Shown here piece by piece: positions 60,901 to 64,000 of a DNA stretch of 64,000 nt. The first letter of the stretch is position 1, and every line of letters begins with the position of its first letter. Under the pieces are notes generated by a model. The model saw only the letters and a list, made by a program, of their open reading frames with translations, had not been told where the DNA came from and did no database searches. The position numbers were made by a program, and so were the translations under genes. This stretch comes from Prunus persica (Eukaryota; Streptophyta; Magnoliopsida; Rosales; Rosaceae): contig NC_034016.1 of the NCBI RefSeq assembly GCF_000346465.2, positions 2,619,352-2,683,351 on the forward strand. The letters are read 5' to 3'.

Positions 60901-61938
60901 TCTCATCTTCCCACGATCTTGGACAATTTGTCATTTCCCATCCTCATATTACCAAAATCTCCATTGGTGTAAGATGTAAAGAAGTCCATCGATGAGGTGA
61001 CATGAAATGATGCACCAGAGTCCACTATCCAGCATGTATCTTGAGAGGAAAAATTAACAAAGCCATCATCACATAGAATAATTACCTCATTTCCACCAGA
61101 GGTAGTTGCGGTCATGTGCCTGGCATCACTCTTTTCGTTACCTCCATCTTGCTCTCGTTTAAACAACCTGCACTCTCTCATCATGTGGCCTATCCCGCCA
61201 CAATGGTAACATTCTAGGTCCTTTCTTGTCTTGGACCTTCCTCTCGAGCCATCTCTTGACTTGCCCTTTGACTTGTCTCGCTTGTGAAATTTTCTATTGT
61301 TAGTTCTTCCACGATACTCTGAGATGACGGCTTCTAACTCGGCTACTACATCTTGTTCTTTCCTTCTTGCTTCTTCATTGAACATGCCATCTTTAACTAT
61401 GTCCAATGTAAGAATGCCTTGAGGAGCTGAATTGCTTAAGGATACTACTAGTGTATCCCAGCTATCAGGCAAAGAGCTGAGTAACATTAGTGCTTGTAAC
61501 TCATCATCAAGCACCATCTTCATATTCGTCAACAAGTTGATCAAACCTTGGAAGTCACTGAGATGCTCGGTAACACTTCGACCGTCTTTGTACTTAAGGT
61601 TTACCAATCGTCGGATAACCGATCCTTTATTTTGAGCTGTCTTCCGCTCGTACATGGACGACAATTTTGTCCATAATTTGTATGCATCCGTCTCTTGTGT
61701 CACATGGTGGAACACACTTTGATCCACCCATTGTCGGATTTGTACGACAACTTTTCTATTCAGAATGCTCCATGCATCGTCTGACTTCCCTGCTGGTTTT
61801 TGTCCCAGCAATTGAAGGGGCTCATACAAATCCTTCATTGCAGTAAAGGATGTCCTCCATTCTTGGCTTCCAAATGGAGTAATTGGATGCAGTCAATTTT
61901 AACATTTTTGTTGATGATGATGACGATGACTCCTCCAT
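57904..61938 (-). pseudogene. Copia Gag-Pol pseudogene
   Basis: Minus strand from the ATG at 61938 (MEESSSSSSTKMLKLTASNY). Order: gag UBN2-type; zinc knuckle CYHCGGIGHMMREC near 61171-61212; protease CWIVDSGASFHVTS near 61000-61035; pre-integrase LWHKRLDHMSEKRL near 60650; integrase; RT about 59350-58540 with intact YVDDML near 58845; RNase H 58512-57904 (DADMAGDLDSRKSTSGY). The order PR-IN-RT-RH is Copia. Damage: a small insertion near 61845 shifts the gag start. Stops lie at 60903-60905, near 60244, near 59842, near 59557 and at 59047-59049. A frameshift lies between 60246 and 60072, and a deletion near 58520 in the RT-RNase H linker. In the integrase, YSNVCGPM has Asn where Copia elements have the first catalytic Asp. 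It cannot make active enzymes. Confidence 0.92.
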
Positions 61939-61973
61939 CTTAAATTACACAAGAATATAATTTTTGAGCCGAA

Positions 61974-61985
61974 GCTCTGATACCA
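61974..61985 (-). promoter_or_regulatory. Copia primer-binding site (initiator Met tRNA)
   Basis: Minus strand TGGTATCAGAGC, a perfect match to the classical plant Copia primer site, two bases from the 5' LTR. Confidence 0.95.
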
Positions 61986-61987
61986 CT

Positions 61988-62401
61988 TGTTGGGAAAGAT
62001 TGCGAAAAATCAAAGAGCCAATAAATAAATATGGTACTCCCAGGATCTGACTTCTTCCAGCCTTGTGTAAATAAAATGGGCAAAAAATAACACTCTATCT
62101 TCCACTAAGAAAAATAATGGGAATACAATAATAATCTCACCAAACATTGGTGGCTAAACTCTCTTTTGGTTTTTCTCTTAAGAGGATTTTCTCTCTCACA
62201 CAAGTGAGGTTTTCTTATCCCTCAAAACTCTTTATATTTTGGTTTTCTAAAGCATGATTTGAACTGAAAGAAGGCAACTACTTTTATAGCCAACGTTCCT
62301 AACAAATTGGTGGCCTTGCATGAGAGATAGTTTTTCTCATTTTCTCTTCTATTCGTTTTCTTCAAATTTTCCCGTCCTTTCTTTTATTTTATTTTAATAT
62401 T
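61988..62401 (-). repeat. Copia 5' LTR, truncated at its outer end
   Basis: Aligns to 57428-57841 base for base; the remaining 46 bp of the LTR are absent. Confidence 0.92.
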
Positions 62402-62517
62402 AGGGAACCATAACTAAGAGCTATAGCAGCACACTCTTATTCTGACCTTTTGAGCTATAGCAACAGAATAGAGCTCACAAATCATATCACTCAATAATAG
62501 ACCTTACCCTAGCAAAC

Positions 62518-62910
62518 CTAGAATAGAGTATTTCTAACTTTCAAACTTTGGGAAAATCCAAACACACGCCGAATTGAAGATATAATTAGCTTCATTTCGT
62601 TTGAAATGTATTTCAAACTTCTGCAAAATCCATCATACAAGGGAAACTGCGAGAGCAAAAACATAGAGACAGGAACAAGGGCAACCCCATAAATGATGGG
62701 TGTTGTCCACCACGTCTTTTGACGATGAATAAAGAGCACAATAGTAGCAGTGAAGGTGAGCATGATGGCTACCAGCGAGAAGAAGAGAGAAGGGTGAATC
62801 CTAAATGCAGCATGGAGGGAAGAGAACGGTGAAAGTTTCCGTACTCAAACGGAGACGTCAGGATAGAGAGAAACGTGCCCAAAGAAGCCAATGAGCAGAT
62901 GAGCAAGACA
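62518..62910 (-). pseudogene. Remnant of a PGG-domain (ankyrin ACD6/ITN1-like) membrane protein
   Basis: Minus strand. A first frame (about 62900-62820) reads VLLICSLASLGTFLSILTSP. A second, ending at 62518, reads AAFRIHPSLFFSLVAIMLTF and then PIIYGVALVPVSMFLLSQFP. These are hydrophobic helices with the pattern of the C-terminal PGG transmembrane region of plant ankyrin-repeat proteins. The two parts need a frameshift near 62815, and no ankyrin repeats lie upstream before the adjacent Copia LTR. It is a fragment of a host-type gene, wedged between two Copia elements. The family call rests on pattern memory. Confidence 0.45.
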
Positions 62911-63384
62911 GTGTTTGCACTTGAGTCTCCTAATTAATCGAGGAGATTTACTTCCTTGATTAATTAAGGGATTTACTTTTCTATTTTTTATATAAGTGAT
63001 AAATCATTGTACAATTAGGAGATACTTTCCTAATTCTTTGCTACATCTAATTCCTTGTAAAACCTTCATATGTAAACTCCTATATATACCTCCTTATGGA
63101 GAAGAATAAAGAACAACCCAAAGTATTCAAACCATATTCATATTTTAGCATGGTATCAAAGCAATCGATCCTCGGTTGTCTCTAAATTCTCATATCAAAT
63201 TTCTTCAAACTCAAACCCTACATTATATTCCTCATCTTTATCTTTCCCAAATTCAGATCTCCATACACATATCCCTCATACCTTTCAATTCCTAAACACA
63301 TATTTTTTATCCTTTCGCTGCCATGGATTAGACCTTGACCAAACCTTTGCATATGTCCGTCGCGAAGCTCAACAACGACTGACC

Positions 63385-63696
63385 ATGACCAGTACTCCAG
63401 ACACTGCTGTCCTAGCCACCCAACGTCCACAGGGTCCTCCGATTTCTACCACTGGTACTTCTCAGACTCAAGTCACAAGCTCTTGTCCGGAACGCAAATG
63501 CACTCACTGTGGTGGAAGCAAATATACTCGTGATGGCTGTTACGAATTGATTGGTTACCCAGATTGGTGGGACCACTCCAAAGCTCTGCGCAAGAATAGA
63601 GGCAAATCACTAGACGCATCTTCTGACTCAGCTCCTGTTAGTCCTACAGTTCCAACGGCACCAGCTCCTGCCTCTGCCTCTGTAGCCACAACATGA
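63385..63696 (+). CDS. Copia gag fragment with zinc-knuckle-like CxHCG motif
   Basis: The 103-residue frame has CTHCGGSKYTRDGCYELIGY at about residues 38-57 followed by PDWW. This is the gag C-terminal pattern of many plant Copia elements, which package RNA in the particle. The usual N-terminal UBN2/DUF4219 gag region is not encoded upstream; instead the leader contains only short frames. A Ser/Pro/Ala-rich tail follows before the stop. It is probably what is left after an internal deletion. The ATG is the first in this frame after the LTR. Confidence 0.6.
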   Translation: MTSTPDTAVLATQRPQGPPISTTGTSQTQVTSSCPERKCTHCGGSKYTRDGCYELIGYPDWWDHSKALRKNRGKSLDASSDSAPVSPTVPTAPAPASASVATT

Positions 63697-63849
63697 CATC
63701 CTTAGCATCAAGACGATTAGTTGTGGTACTAGGAGGGGCAAACTCTACCCCAAAAAAAAGAAGAAGGTGGAAGGGCTATGTTTATTGAAGTATCCCAAGA
63801 AGATGTTGCTTATTTCTTTACTCTGACGACCCCTTCTCTTCAAGGGGAG

Positions 63850-64000
63850 AGGGGGAGTGAAGAGAAGTTGTTTTGTCTCTAAACCCTTATCTCAAATTTC
63901 TCATATCCAAATCCAAACCCTTATTTCAAATTTCTCAAATTTCTTCAAATTTCTCATATTCAAATCTAAATCCTTATCTCAAATTTCTTCAAATTTCTCA
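63850..64000. repeat. Imperfect short repeat at the window end
   Basis: 'tctcaaatttcttcaaatttctca'-like phrases, in pieces such as TCTCAAATTTC and CTTCAAATTTCTCA, recur about five times, and resemble the leader at 63190-63215. Confidence 0.7.

Larger units (their letters stand above)
57428..62401 (-). mobile_element. Copia LTR retrotransposon (Tork/Tnt1-like), inactive
   Basis: Minus-strand element with 3' LTR 57428-57887, polypurine tract 57888-57899, coding region, primer site 61974-61985 and 5' LTR 61988-62401. The two LTRs align without any gap over 413 bp (constant offset 4560), with 24 differences by my count, most of them transitions, about 5.8%. The outermost 46-47 bp of the 5' LTR are missing and replaced by unrelated sequence at 62402, so no target duplication can be read. 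Confidence 0.93.
62912..64000 (+). mobile_element. Small Copia-type element, 5' part (continues beyond the window)
   Basis: A short LTR (62912-63150, starting TGTTTGCACTTGAG and ending TTTTAGCA, with a TATATATA box near 63080) is directly followed by a primer site TGGTATCAAAGC at 63151-63162. The internal region has a short gag frame, a polypurine-like GGGGAGAGGGGGAG at 63844-63857 and then a CT/A-rich repeat. No pol domains occur in the 850 bp seen, so it may be non-autonomous or deleted. The LTR start is inferred without a second LTR. Confidence 0.7.

Overview
This is plant nuclear DNA, AT-rich and repeat-laden, with introns obeying GT..AG and three recognisable host genes. The gene sequences and the repeat types (Tork-like Copia, Tat-lineage Gypsy, hAT, MULE, tRNA-derived SINEs, long stretches of dispersed repeats) suggest a woody dicot, possibly Rosaceae. 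The family assignment is inference; nothing in the window proves it.

Layout: 0-5.8 kb is repeats only (a 507-bp foldback element, a LINE RNase H fragment). 5.85-9.8 kb is a hAT transposon with a dead transposase, inserted into an older dispersed repeat. 10.9-13.3 kb is a 2,380-bp solo LTR with a perfect 5-bp target duplication, holding a five-unit 95-bp tandem array and a GC-rich block. 13.3-21 kb carries a SINE, a LINE-like remnant and three inverted-repeat elements. 21.36-24.01 kb is a seven-exon WAT1/UMAMIT-type transporter gene. 26.15-28.32 kb is an intronless DEAD-box helicase gene (RH21/PRP28 type). 28.3-38.7 kb has no recognisable gene, only a second copy of the dispersed repeat and a SINE. 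38.77-43.79 kb is a Tat-lineage Gypsy element whose integrase and half of its 3' LTR are deleted. 44.17-45.68 kb is a LINE-type insertion with a 760-bp hAT element nested in it. 48.14-52.94 kb is a four-coding-exon tubby-like F-box gene with a solo LTR in its second coding intron. 53.48-56.36 kb is a MULE with long terminal inverted repeats and a 9-bp target duplication. 57.43-62.40 kb is a nearly complete but inactive Copia element. 62.5-62.9 kb is a remnant of an ankyrin-PGG-type membrane protein. From 62.9 kb to the end lies the 5' part of a second, small Copia element.

The three live-looking genes are unrelated housekeeping or regulatory loci: membrane transport, pre-mRNA splicing, and an F-box/phosphoinositide-binding regulator. 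They do not form a cluster or pathway. Most of the rest is transposon history, and several insertions can be ordered by nesting. I found no convincing new biological system. The more interesting items are an 82-bp segment shared between a hAT element and the MULE, two nested insertions with readable target duplications, the repeat array inside the solo LTR, and a SINE family with two local copies.
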